Source: Zhihengliuella sp.
GTDB taxonomy: Bacteria > Actinomycetota > Actinomycetes > Actinomycetales > Micrococcaceae
Direction of reading: 5' to 3'
Length of the DNA: 64,000 nt
NCBI RefSeq assembly: GCF_031178195.1
Contig: NZ_JAPSJL010000001.1
Location: forward strand, 389,275-453,274
A model generated the notes under the pieces. The model was not told the DNA's origin. It saw only the letters and a list, made by a program, of their open reading frames with translations, and made no database searches. A program made the translations under genes and the position numbers. Below are positions 27,917 to 36,085 of this stretch, in pieces (position 1 is the first letter of the stretch; every line of letters starts with the position of its first letter).

Positions 27917-29094
27917 GGACCCGCGCCACCGCGCGCGGCTCACGCGCCGTCCTGGTGCCCGCACTCGTCGTCGCGGCCGTGGCGGGCTGCACCGGCGCCA
28001 CGGATCCGGCGGCCGAGCGGAGCGCCTCGCCCACGTCGGAGGGGCCCGCTTCGGGCCCGTCCGGCCTCGAGGCGGAACCCTCCGAGCTCGACGTCTCCAC
28101 CGTCGCCTCCGGTCTCGACGCACCCTGGTCCATCGCGTTCCACGGTGACACGCCCCTGCTGAGCGAGCGGGACACGGGACGGATCCTGGAGCTCGCCGAG
28201 GACGGCGCCGCACGGGAGATCGGTGCGATCGCCGAGGCCGCACCGAGGGGCGAGGGCGGCCTCCTGGGAATCGCCGTCCGCGAGGACTACCTGTACGCGT
28301 ATTTCACCGCACCGGACGAGAACCGGATCCAGCGGTACCCGTTGACCGGCGAGCCGGGCGCTCTGGGCCTCGGCGAACCGGAGCCCCTCCTCGGCGGGGC
28401 GGACGGCCTCGACGGGTTCGACGCGCCGGACGCCGCGAGCTACCACAACGGCGGACGGATCGTCTTCGGTCCGGACGGGATGCTCTACGCGACCGTCGGC
28501 GACGCGGGCGACGCCGCCAGTGCGCAGGATCGGGAGGACCTGAACGGCACGATTCTCCGCCTGACGCCCGACGGCGGGGTGCCCGAGGACAATCCCTTCG
28601 AGGGCTCCCCGGTGTACAGCTACGGGCACCGGAACCCGCAGGGCCTCGCGTGGGACGAGGAGGGCACGCTCTACTCCAGCGAGTTCGGGCAGAACACGTG
28701 GGACGAGCTCAATGTGATCGAACCCGGCGGGAACTACGGCTGGCCCGAGGTCGAGGGCGTCGGCGGGGACGATCGGTTCATCGACCCGGTCCAGCAGTGG
28801 TCGCCCGCGGACGCGAGCCCGAGCGGCATGGCGATCGTCGGCGGCGGCCTCTGGATCGCCAACCTGCGCGGTGAGCGCCTCCGCGAGGTCCCACTGGAAC
28901 AGCTGCCGCAGGAGGACGAGACGCAGGAGGACCTCGACGCCGCCACGGAGCACCTGGTCGGCGAGCACGGGCGCCTCCGCGATGCAGCCCGTGCGCCCGA
29001 CGGATCGCTGTGGGTGCTCACGAACAACACGGACGGGCGCGGTACCCCCGGGCCCGACGACGATCGCCTCCTGCGCGTCGAGAGGACGCCCTAG
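27913..29094 (+). CDS. PQQ-dependent sugar dehydrogenase-like lipoprotein
   Basis: A 393-residue lipoprotein (lipobox VAGC, Cys26) with a Ser/Pro/Glu-rich linker and a six-bladed beta-propeller of the soluble glucose/sorbosone dehydrogenase family. Blocks such as LDAPWSIAF, GEGGLLGIAV, YHNGGRIVFGPDGMLYATVGDAG and YSYGHRNPQGLAWDEEGTLYSSEFG place the cofactor and Ca sites at the extracytoplasmic face. The start ATGA-overlaps the topoisomerase gene, an odd partner for a surface oxidase. Substrate is unknown. Many actinobacterial homologues have no PQQ synthesis genes nearby. Confidence 0.85.
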   Translation: MRTRATARGSRAVLVPALVVAAVAGCTGATDPAAERSASPTSEGPASGPSGLEAEPSELDVSTVASGLDAPWSIAFHGDTPLLSERDTGRILELAEDGAAREIGAIAEAAPRGEGGLLGIAVREDYLYAYFTAPDENRIQRYPLTGEPGALGLGEPEPLLGGADGLDGFDAPDAASYHNGGRIVFGPDGMLYATVGDAGDAASAQDREDLNGTILRLTPDGGVPEDNPFEGSPVYSYGHRNPQGLAWDEEGTLYSSEFGQNTWDELNVIEPGGNYGWPEVEGVGGDDRFIDPVQQWSPADASPSGMAIVGGGLWIANLRGERLREVPLEQLPQEDETQEDLDAATEHLVGEHGRLRDAARAPDGSLWVLTNNTDGRGTPGPDDDRLLRVERTP

Positions 29095-29097
29095 TCA

Positions 29098-29146
29098 GAC
29101 CGGCCAGGCAGTCGCCGCCGCTCATTCGGCCGCGGCCTGCCCGGTC
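29098..29146. terminator. Hairpin between convergent genes
   Basis: Arms GACCGGCCAGGC (29098-29109) and GCCTGCCCGGTC (29135-29146) pair at 11 of 12 positions, 4 bp after the dehydrogenase stop, facing the mannitol dehydrogenase gene end. Confidence 0.5.
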
Positions 29147-29190
29147 GCCGGGGAGTCGAGGTCGCAGGCGCGGGCCACCCGGTCCACGGA

Positions 29191-30753
29191 TCAGGCCAGG
29201 CCGGTCCAACCCGAGTCGCGGAGCGCCTCGAGCGTCGCGCGCGAACCCACCGTCTTGAAGCTCCGCAGCGCCGCGGCGTAGTGGCGCGCGAACTCCTCGC
29301 TCTCGACCAGTTCGCCGAACAGCTCGGCGTCGCGCAGGAACGCGAGCTCGTCGTCGTCCTGGCGCGCTGCCGCCGCCATCACCCGGTCCTTGAGCCGGTC
29401 CACGACGTCGATCGGCGCGGCGGCCTCGTCCACCCCCTCGGCGTAGCGGGCCCACGAGGCGACGATCGCCGCGCTCAGGGCGACGGACCGCCCGGCGGAC
29501 GCGCCGCCGTCGTGCAGGTTTTGGACGATCACCGGGACCAGCCACGTGGGGATGCGGTCCGAGGACTCGGCGCAGAGCCGGGCGAGGGTGTCGCGGACCT
29601 GCTCGTTGGAGAACCGCTCGAGGAGCTTGGCCTGATAGGCGGCGAGGTCGATGCCGGGGACCGGTTTGAGGGTCGGCTCGGCCTCGCGTCGCATGTACTG
29701 CGCGAAGAACTCGGCGAACAGCGGGTCCTGCGCGGCCTCGTGCGCGTAGCGGTAGCCGGCCAGGTAGCCGGTGTAGGCCATCGCCTGGTGCGTGGCGTTG
29801 AGCAGGCGCAGCTTCATGAGCTCGTACGGCTCGACGTCGTCCACGACCTGGACGCCGGCCTCCTCGAACGGCGGGCGGCCGGCCGGGAAGTCGTCCTCGA
29901 GCACCCACTGGATGTAGTCCTCGCAGACCACGGGCCAGCGGTCGGCGATGCCGTACTCGGCCTCGACGGCGGCGCGGTCGGCGTCCGTGGTGACCGGGGT
30001 GATGCGGTCCACCATGGAGTTCGGGAACGCGACGTGTTCGCCGATCCAGGCCCCGAGGTCCGGGTCCTTGAGCTCGGCGAAGGCGGTGAACACCGTGCGG
30101 GCCAGGTGCCCGTTGCCCTGGATGTTGTCGCAGCTCATCACGGTGAAGGGCGCCGTGCCCGCGGCACGACGGCGGCGCAGGGCCTCGGTGATGTAACCGA
30201 AGGTGGTGGTGGGGAACGCGCCGGCGCCGGAGTCCGCCGTGAAGTCCGCGGCGAGATCGGCTGCGACGGCGGGGGTCTCCGCGAGGAACTCGCCCGTGCG
30301 GGGGTTGTAGTTGTAGCCGCCCTCGGTGACGGTCAGGGAGACAATGCGGACCGCCGGATCCGTCAGCCGGGCGAGGACCGCCTCCGGCTGGTCCGGGGCG
30401 AAGAGGTACTCGGCGAGAGAGCCGACGACGCGTGCATCGCGACGGCCATCAGGAGACTTCTCGACCAGTGTGTAGAGGCCGTCCTGGGCCGTGAGCGCGT
30501 CGCGCATCGCGGCGTCGTGCGGCATCAGGCCCACGCCGCAGATCGCCCAGTCGAGGGCGAGACCGCCGTTCATCAGCCGGTCCAGGTAGAGCGCCTGATG
30601 GGCGCGGTGGAAGCCGCCGACTCCGAAGTGGACGATCCCCACCCGCCGGGCCGAGAGATCGTAGCCGGGCACCTGCGCGCCGCCGGTGGAGGCGGCATCG
30701 AGCGTCCGGAGCGAGAGGTCGACGGCGGAGTGCGCCGCACGGGGTTCGTTCAT
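29191..30753 (-). CDS. Mannitol 2-dehydrogenase / fructuronate-reductase family
   Basis: A 520-residue long-chain polyol dehydrogenase. A Rossmann start (VGIVHFGVGGFHRAHQALYLD, residues 38-58) binds NAD(P). The catalytic signature K-x4-N-x2-H is complete: Lys314, Asn319, His322 in KLRLLNATHQAMAY. It oxidises mannitol to fructose or reduces hexuronates; the family cannot be split by motif alone. It is a single-gene unit whose promoter carries three phased TGAGC motifs matching those at sorC. The N-terminal 30 residues are longer than in the Pseudomonas enzyme. Confidence 0.85.
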   Translation of the reverse strand: MNEPRAAHSAVDLSLRTLDAASTGGAQVPGYDLSARRVGIVHFGVGGFHRAHQALYLDRLMNGGLALDWAICGVGLMPHDAAMRDALTAQDGLYTLVEKSPDGRRDARVVGSLAEYLFAPDQPEAVLARLTDPAVRIVSLTVTEGGYNYNPRTGEFLAETPAVAADLAADFTADSGAGAFPTTTFGYITEALRRRRAAGTAPFTVMSCDNIQGNGHLARTVFTAFAELKDPDLGAWIGEHVAFPNSMVDRITPVTTDADRAAVEAEYGIADRWPVVCEDYIQWVLEDDFPAGRPPFEEAGVQVVDDVEPYELMKLRLLNATHQAMAYTGYLAGYRYAHEAAQDPLFAEFFAQYMRREAEPTLKPVPGIDLAAYQAKLLERFSNEQVRDTLARLCAESSDRIPTWLVPVIVQNLHDGGASAGRSVALSAAIVASWARYAEGVDEAAAPIDVVDRLKDRVMAAAARQDDDELAFLRDAELFGELVESEEFARHYAAALRSFKTVGSRATLEALRDSGWTGLA

Positions 30754-30857
30754 GACTGACTCCGCTCGTCTGTTGGGCGCGGCCGCCGCCCCGCACCGGG
30801 CGATTCGCGCCGGGCCGGACAACCCCGATGGGTGGTGCGGCGCACCTTCGTGGACCC

Positions 30858-30896
30858 AGTCTAACATTTGAGCGCATGGTGAGCATCATATGAGCA
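30858..30896 (-). promoter_or_regulatory. Mannitol dehydrogenase promoter with phased TGAGC sites
   Basis: Plus-strand TGAGC cores begin at 30869, 30880 and 30891, exactly 11 bp apart, covering the -35 region of a minus-strand promoter with -10 TAGACT (30858-30863). TCATATGAGC (30886-30895) matches the sorC operator 10-mer at nine positions. Binding by the SorC protein is inferred. Confidence 0.55.
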
Positions 30897-30990
30897 GGCC
30901 GGCTTCCCGGCGGGTCAGCTCTGGACTTCCGGCCCCGCAGGTACTGGACTGGAACCACGACGACGGAGCGACCCGAGGCGATGAGGCACA

Positions 30991-31443
30991 GTGGCACACG
31001 AGACGCGGACACGGACAGGAACGGCCGGCGCGGTTGGCGCGGTTGGCGCGGTCCTCTGGTTGATCGCCGGACTGGTGATCGGGGCAGCCGTCTTCTACGC
31101 GGGCAACTGGGGCTACTCCCTCATCTTCTGGTCTGGGGCCTCCGTCACCGCGCTGCTCCTCGGCGGCGGACTGATCCTGCTGGCGCTGCTGATCGCCGCC
31201 CTGCTGGCCGGCTGGTCGCGGGCCGCCGCGGTCGGGCTCCTCGTCTGCCTCGGCGCCCTCGCCATCGCCGGCGCCGTACCGCGACTGCTCGGACTGCCCC
31301 TGGCCTTCTCCAGCCTCGGGCTGTTCCCGAGCTTCGCCCAACTCGTCGACGCCGCCCGGATGAGCCCCATGACCTTCCTGCTGATCGGCCTGGCGGCGGG
31401 AGCGCTCATCCCCCGGCGGAGGCGGGGCGCCCGGTCCGAGTGA
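30991..31443 (+). CDS. Small integral membrane protein of unknown function
   Basis: 150 residues, GTG start at 30991 with GATGAGG at ribosome-site distance. Four hydrophobic helices are evident (about 16-40, 47-71, 75-98, 121-142) between short loops, with a basic C-terminus RRRRGARSE. No catalytic motif or known family is recognisable. It stands alone between the mannitol dehydrogenase gene, transcribed away, and metQ, transcribed towards it. Confidence 0.65.
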   Translation: MAHETRTRTGTAGAVGAVGAVLWLIAGLVIGAAVFYAGNWGYSLIFWSGASVTALLLGGGLILLALLIAALLAGWSRAAAVGLLVCLGALAIAGAVPRLLGLPLAFSSLGLFPSFAQLVDAARMSPMTFLLIGLAAGALIPRRRRGARSE

Positions 31444-31483
31444 CCGCCGGCCGACGCACGGGGACCTCTGGAGCGGCGGGGAG

Positions 31484-31584
31484 GTGCACGGTTCCCCGTT
31501 TCGGCAGAGCGGAAGGGCCAGCTACCAAGCTCAGGCTTTGTCGACCGCCGCGGCCCCGGCCCCAAAAGGGGGAGGCGTGCACGG
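31484..31584. repeat. Inverted pair of GTGCAC-type repeats
   Basis: A minus-strand copy (31484-31505, read as AAACGGGGAACCGTGCAC) and a plus-strand copy (31562-31584, CCAAAAGGGGGAGGCGTGCA) face each other across 56 bp in the 226-bp gap between the membrane protein gene and metQ. A third copy is at 14291-14314. The pair could fold as a long imperfect hairpin and serve as a terminator. Confidence 0.4.
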
Positions 31585-31669
31585 TCCGCCCGCGTTCTCG
31601 CCGGGAGGACGGCTGCGGGCCACGCCCACCGGGGTGGACGCGGCCCGCACGGCGCTTCAAGCGTTCAGG

Positions 31670-32551
31670 TCAGCCCTTCGGCTTCCACTGCTCGAAGTCC
31701 GCGGCCACGTCGCGGTCCCACGGGGTCTCCAGGGCGCCGTCGATGTAGTCGTCGAACCACGCCTCGACCTCCGGCGACTGGAGTGCGGCCTGCAGGGCCT
31801 TGCCCTTCTCGGACTCGGCGAACCCGGGCTGCCCGGCGACCAGGCAGATGTACGGCAGCGCCTCCTCGATCGACTCGAACGCGAGGGCGTCGGCCGGCGT
31901 GTGGCCGATCTCGGCGGCCAGGCGGACGAACATGAACCCGGCGTCGACGTCCGGCAGCGTGGTGGCGAGCGACTGCTGGTCGACCTCGACGAACTCGAAG
32001 TTCTTCGGGTTCGCGGTGATGTCTCGCTGGGACAGCTCGATGACCGACTTCGACTCGTCGACCTCGATCAGTCCCTCCTGCGCCAGCAGCTTCAGGCCTC
32101 GGCCGTTGTTGGACGGGTCCACCGGCAGGGCGATCTGCGCGCCGTCCGGCAGCTCGTCGAGGGAGGCGTACTTGTCGCTCCAGATGCCCGCCGGCGACGA
32201 GTACACGTAGAAGCTCGCCTCGAGCTCCAGGTTGTTGTCCGCCGCGAACTGCTCCAGGTAGGCCCCGTGCTGGAAGAAGTTCGCGTCGTACTCGCCGTTG
32301 GCGACGGCGATGTTCGGCTGGACGATGTCCGTGACGAACGTCGGCTTCAGCTCCCAGCCCTCCTCGGCCAGCAGCTCCTTCGCGATGTTCAGCGGCTCCT
32401 GGTAGGGCGCGGACTCGGTGGCGATGATGGTGATGGTCTTGTCCTCGGCGGCGCCGGCCAGGCCACAGCCCGTCGTCGCGGCGAGCCCGGCGATCGCCGC
32501 GGTCGCGGCCAGTCCGCGGAGGGCGGTGCGGCGGGTGATGTCGAAGGTCAT
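31670..32551 (-). CDS. metQ: MetQ/NlpA-family substrate-binding lipoprotein
   Basis: A 293-residue lipoprotein with an RR-containing signal (ITRRTALRG) and lipobox TTGC (Cys29). NlpA-family blocks follow: ITIIATESAPYQEPLNIAKELL, PNIAVANGEYDANFFQH and IALPVDPSNNGRGLKLL. It is last in the operon metN-metI-LLM-DszC-like-metQ, with its ATG overlapping the preceding stop by four bases. Homologues bind methionine. Association with two flavin monooxygenases suggests that other organosulfur ligands are possible. Confidence 0.85.
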   Translation of the reverse strand: MTFDITRRTALRGLAATAAIAGLAATTGCGLAGAAEDKTITIIATESAPYQEPLNIAKELLAEEGWELKPTFVTDIVQPNIAVANGEYDANFFQHGAYLEQFAADNNLELEASFYVYSSPAGIWSDKYASLDELPDGAQIALPVDPSNNGRGLKLLAQEGLIEVDESKSVIELSQRDITANPKNFEFVEVDQQSLATTLPDVDAGFMFVRLAAEIGHTPADALAFESIEEALPYICLVAGQPGFAESEKGKALQAALQSPEVEAWFDDYIDGALETPWDRDVAADFEQWKPKG

Positions 32552-33828
32552 GCGTTCTCCTTGAGTTCCTCGGATGCGAGTGGTGATGCGGTGGAACCGC
32601 CGCGGACGGCGTCGCCGATGGCGCTGAGCCCCTCCGGCGTGGTCCCGTTGATGTAGTAGTCCCCGAGCGAACGCGCTCGGAAGGCGATGGGGTTATGCGT
32701 GGCGACGGTCTGGGCGTTGCGCCAGTGCCGGTCCAGCCCCTTGGCGGAGCTCGTCGCCGAGGCGCCGACGGTCTGGAACAGGGCCTGGGCCGCGCCGAGC
32801 GCCAGATCGGGCACGCTGACGTGCGCCGCCTCCACCGCGAGCTCTGCCGCGTACGCCTCGGCGGGCACGTCGCCCGGCTCGTTGGAGAAGCGGACCGCGC
32901 ACGCGTCCCAGGCGGCGTCGAGTGCCCGCGCGGCCGCGACGACGGCGGCCTCGGCCGCGAACGCCTGCGCCGCGATCCGCCCGACCTCCGCCTGGATCAG
33001 CGGGTCCTCCCGGAACGGCACACCCGACCCGGTGTTGAAGGTGCGCTTCCGCCCGGCGACGAGCGCCGCGGCGTCGTCCCGGGCCGCCCGCGCGATGCCC
33101 GCCTGCACGGCGAGCAGGACCAGCTGGAAGAACGCCGCCTCGTGGACCGCCTCCTGGGTGCCCTTCACACGCGGCAGGACGTCGGCGTCGTCCACCGCGA
33201 CGGCCTCGAACTCCGTGGTGCCGGTGCCGGTGAGGCGCTGGCCGAAGCCGTCCCAGTCGTCGTGCACGCGCACGCCGTCGGCGTCCACGCGCACGACGGC
33301 GAACTGCCGTTCCCCGGTCGACGCGCCGTCCGGCCCCGTCACCTGGGCGCTGACGCGCGTGTAGGTGGAGTAGATGGTGCCGGTGCAGTAGTACTTCTCG
33401 CCGGTCAGCCGCCAGACGCCGTCGGCGTCGCGGCGGAGCGAGGTGTTGAGCTCGCCGAGGGCGTTGCCGCCGCGCTCGGTGGATGCGTTGCCCACCGTCT
33501 CCCCCGCGACCAGCCGGGCGTACCAGCGGGTCCGGACGTCGTCGGGCTGCCAGAAGAGTGTCTCCGCGAACCCGAAGTGGGAGCGGTACAGGTGCCCCAC
33601 GTTGGAGTCGGCGGCGGAGAGGTCCACGAGGAGGCGGATCACCGTCTCGAGGCTCGCGCCGTAGCCGCCGCGCTCGGTAGGGACGCGCAGGGCGCCGAAG
33701 CGCTCGGCGTCGAGCCAGGCGACCGGCTCGACGGGCAGGACCCGCTCGCGGTCGCGGTCCCAGGCGCCCGCGGCGATGCGGGCGAAGACGGGCGCGAAAC
33801 GCTCGCGCAGGATCTCGTAGGTGCTCAT
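32548..33828 (-). CDS. Acyl-CoA-dehydrogenase-fold flavin monooxygenase (DszC/SfnB-like)
   Basis: A 426-residue enzyme of the DszC/SfnB branch of the acyl-CoA dehydrogenase fold. These enzymes use reduced flavin to oxygenate sulfur or nitrogen compounds. Supporting blocks: VGNASTERGGNALGELNTSL, GEKYYCTGTIYSTYTRV, DDWDGFGQRLTGTGTTEF and the C-terminal HWRNAQTVATHNP (flavin/substrate pocket). No catalytic Glu of true acyl-CoA dehydrogenases is evident. It overlaps the LLM gene and metQ by four bases each. The protein from 37196 is a clear paralogue. Confidence 0.85.
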   Translation of the reverse strand: MSTYEILRERFAPVFARIAAGAWDRDRERVLPVEPVAWLDAERFGALRVPTERGGYGASLETVIRLLVDLSAADSNVGHLYRSHFGFAETLFWQPDDVRTRWYARLVAGETVGNASTERGGNALGELNTSLRRDADGVWRLTGEKYYCTGTIYSTYTRVSAQVTGPDGASTGERQFAVVRVDADGVRVHDDWDGFGQRLTGTGTTEFEAVAVDDADVLPRVKGTQEAVHEAAFFQLVLLAVQAGIARAARDDAAALVAGRKRTFNTGSGVPFREDPLIQAEVGRIAAQAFAAEAAVVAAARALDAAWDACAVRFSNEPGDVPAEAYAAELAVEAAHVSVPDLALGAAQALFQTVGASATSSAKGLDRHWRNAQTVATHNPIAFRARSLGDYYINGTTPEGLSAIGDAVRGGSTASPLASEELKENA

Positions 33829-35273
33829 GCGTTCGCTCCCTCCGGCACGGCGGCCGCGGTCGGGTCGGCCGGCGCGGCGGCCGAGTTCAGGTCGGTGCCG
33901 CGTCCGCGGAAGGCCGCCGCGGGGTGCGAGGCCTCGACGCGGGCGCCGCGGCCGAAGACCTTCTCCCGCAGCGTGCCGGGCGCGTACTCGGTCTGTGCGA
34001 GGCCGCGGCGGCGCAGCTCCGGCAGCAGGCCCTCGATGAAGTCCGTGTAGGAGTCCGGGAGGACCTGGTTCATGACGTTCACGCCGTCGATCCCGGCGTC
34101 CTGCCACTGCTCCAGGCGGTCGGCGATCTGCTCCGGCGTGCCGGCGATCTGCTGGCCGAACGCCCGGGCGCGGGCGATCTCGCGCAGCGACGGGTTGCCG
34201 TCCGGGGCGAGCCGCCGCAGCGTCTCCAGGTGGCCCTGCGTGCCCTCGGTCTGCACGGAGCCGGCGCCGAGATCGTCCAACCGCGCGTCGAGGTCGTGCC
34301 CGCCCAGGTCGACGCCGAGGCCGCCGCCGATGTGCGCCAGGATGTACTCCAGGTCCAGGGACTCCTCGAGGCTCTCCTGCTTCCGGCGCGCCTCCTCCTC
34401 CGTGCCGCCGATGACGAACGAGAGGCCGGCGAAGACCTTCACGTCGTCGGCCACCCGCCCGGCGGCGACGGCCTGCTCGCGCACCAGGGCGCTGTTGCGA
34501 GCCGCGCTCTCCGGCGACGGGGCGAAGATGAACGTGGCCTCCGCATGGCGGCCGGCGAACGCCCGCCCGCGCGGTGACGATCCGGCCTGGAACAGGAACG
34601 GCGTCCGCTGCGGGCTCGGCTCCACCAGGTGGGGACCGTCGATACTGTAGCGCTCACCGCGGTGGTTGATGCGGCGCACCTTGGCCGGGTCCGCGTAGCG
34701 GCCGGCCGCCTTGTCGGCGAGGACGGCGTCGTCGTCCCACGAGCCCTCCCACAGCGCGTAGACCGCCTCGGCGTACTCCTCGGCCCAGGCGTAGCGCTCG
34801 TCGTGCTTCTCGAGCTCGCCGGCCCCGAAGTTCCGGTGCGCGTTCTCCAGGACGCTGGTGACGATGTTCCACGCGACGCGGCCGCCGGTGAGGTGGTCCA
34901 GGGTGGAGAGCTGCCGGGCGAACTGGAACGGCTCGGCCTGGATGATGGAGCTGGTCAGGGCCAGGCCGATGTCCTCGGTCGCGCCGGCGAGGGCGGAGGC
35001 GAGGACCAGCGGATCGTTCGCTGGCACCTGCAGGCCCTTCTCGACGTGGCGGTGCCACCCGCCGTCGTACTGGCCGTAGAGGCCGGCGACGTCGGCGAAG
35101 AACAGCGCGTCGAACTTGGCGTCCTCGAGCTGGCGGGCCAGGCCGGTCCAGAGGGACAGCTCGTTGAAGCGGTGCTGCTGGGCCTCGGGGCGGCGCCAGT
35201 GGCCGCCGAGGATGTGGTTGGGGGTGTTCATCAGGAACGCGCTGAGGAGCAGGCGCGGACGGGGCGAGGGCAT
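33825..35273 (-). CDS. LLM flavin-dependent monooxygenase, NtaA/DmoA/DszA type
   Basis: A 482-residue bacterial luciferase-like TIM barrel of the NtaA/SnaA/DszA/DmoA class, which uses FMNH2 from a separate reductase. Characteristic segments are FNELSLWTGLARQLEDAKFDALFFADV, LDHLTGGRVAWNIVTS, RNFGAGELEKHDERYAWAEEY and FLFQAGSSPRGRAFAGRHAEATF. DmoA cleaves dimethyl sulfide and NtaA nitrilotriacetate. The metNIQ and SAM-riboswitch context favours a sulfur compound. AAGGA precedes ATG 35273. A Pro/Ala-rich tail of about 50 residues is longer than usual. Confidence 0.85.
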   Translation of the reverse strand: MPSPRPRLLLSAFLMNTPNHILGGHWRRPEAQQHRFNELSLWTGLARQLEDAKFDALFFADVAGLYGQYDGGWHRHVEKGLQVPANDPLVLASALAGATEDIGLALTSSIIQAEPFQFARQLSTLDHLTGGRVAWNIVTSVLENAHRNFGAGELEKHDERYAWAEEYAEAVYALWEGSWDDDAVLADKAAGRYADPAKVRRINHRGERYSIDGPHLVEPSPQRTPFLFQAGSSPRGRAFAGRHAEATFIFAPSPESAARNSALVREQAVAAGRVADDVKVFAGLSFVIGGTEEEARRKQESLEESLDLEYILAHIGGGLGVDLGGHDLDARLDDLGAGSVQTEGTQGHLETLRRLAPDGNPSLREIARARAFGQQIAGTPEQIADRLEQWQDAGIDGVNVMNQVLPDSYTDFIEGLLPELRRRGLAQTEYAPGTLREKVFGRGARVEASHPAAAFRGRGTDLNSAAAPADPTAAAVPEGANA

Positions 35274-35377
35274 GGGTGTCCTTAGGCAGTGGGGACGGAC
35301 GGGACGCGGTGTGGTGCTGCGGGTGGCTCGACGGCGTCGGGCACGACGGCGGTCGCCGGCCCGCGGTGCGGGTGCGG

Positions 35378-36085
35378 CTAGCGCTTGTCGAGCACTCGGG
35401 CCAGGCGGGTGCCGCCGATCTGGACGACCTGCACGAGGGCGATCATCAGGACGATCGCGGCGAGCATGACGACGGTCTCGTAGCGGTAGTAGCCGTACCG
35501 GATGGCGAAGTCGCCGATGCCTCCGCCGCCCACCAGGCCCGCCATGGCCGAGTAGCTGATGAAGCTCACGGTCATGATGGTGATGGAACCGATCAGCGCC
35601 GGGCGGGCCTCCACCAGGAGCACGTCCCGGACGATCTGCCCGCGCGTGGCGCCCATGGCCCGGGCGGCCTCCACCACGCCGCTGCCGAGCTGCGTGAGGT
35701 TCTGCTCCACGAAGCGGGCGAAGTACGGGATGGCGTTGATGGTCAGCGGGACGATCACCGCCGCGGTGCCGATGGTGGTGCCGACGATGAACCGCGTGAT
35801 CGGGATGATGGCGATCAGCAGGATCAGGAACGGGAAGGACCGGATGGTGTTGACCAGCGAGTCGACGATCCGGTGCGCCCGCGGCCGCGGCTTCAGGCCC
35901 ACCGGCGAGGCCGAGTAGAGCCACACGCCCAGTGGCGTGCCGAGCAGGATCGCCAGCGGGATCGCGACGAGGAGCATGACGAAGGTCTGCCCCATCGCGA
36001 CGCCGATCTCCGGCAGCAGTTCGATGATGCGGTCCAGGCCGAGCCCGGACTCGCTGCCCGTGGTGGGCGCGGAGGCGCTAAGCAT
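35378..36085 (-). CDS. metI: Methionine-type ABC permease MetI
   Basis: A 235-residue permease with five to six helices, NTIRSFPFLILLIAIIPITR and the EAA-like loop EAARAMGATRGQIVRDVLLVEARP, both typical of MetI. It overlaps metN by eight bases. A gap of 104 bp separates it from the LLM gene, but no terminator is seen and the order suggests one transcript. Confidence 0.92.
   Translation of the reverse strand: MLSASAPTTGSESGLGLDRIIELLPEIGVAMGQTFVMLLVAIPLAILLGTPLGVWLYSASPVGLKPRPRAHRIVDSLVNTIRSFPFLILLIAIIPITRFIVGTTIGTAAVIVPLTINAIPYFARFVEQNLTQLGSGVVEAARAMGATRGQIVRDVLLVEARPALIGSITIMTVSFISYSAMAGLVGGGGIGDFAIRYGYYRYETVVMLAAIVLMIALVQVVQIGGTRLARVLDKR

Noticed and set aside
25478-28243. A 921-codon minus-strand frame across ku and topIB
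   Set aside because: It runs antisense to two well-defined proteins and shows low-complexity Gly/Leu/Arg repeats that are shadows of the Ku tail.
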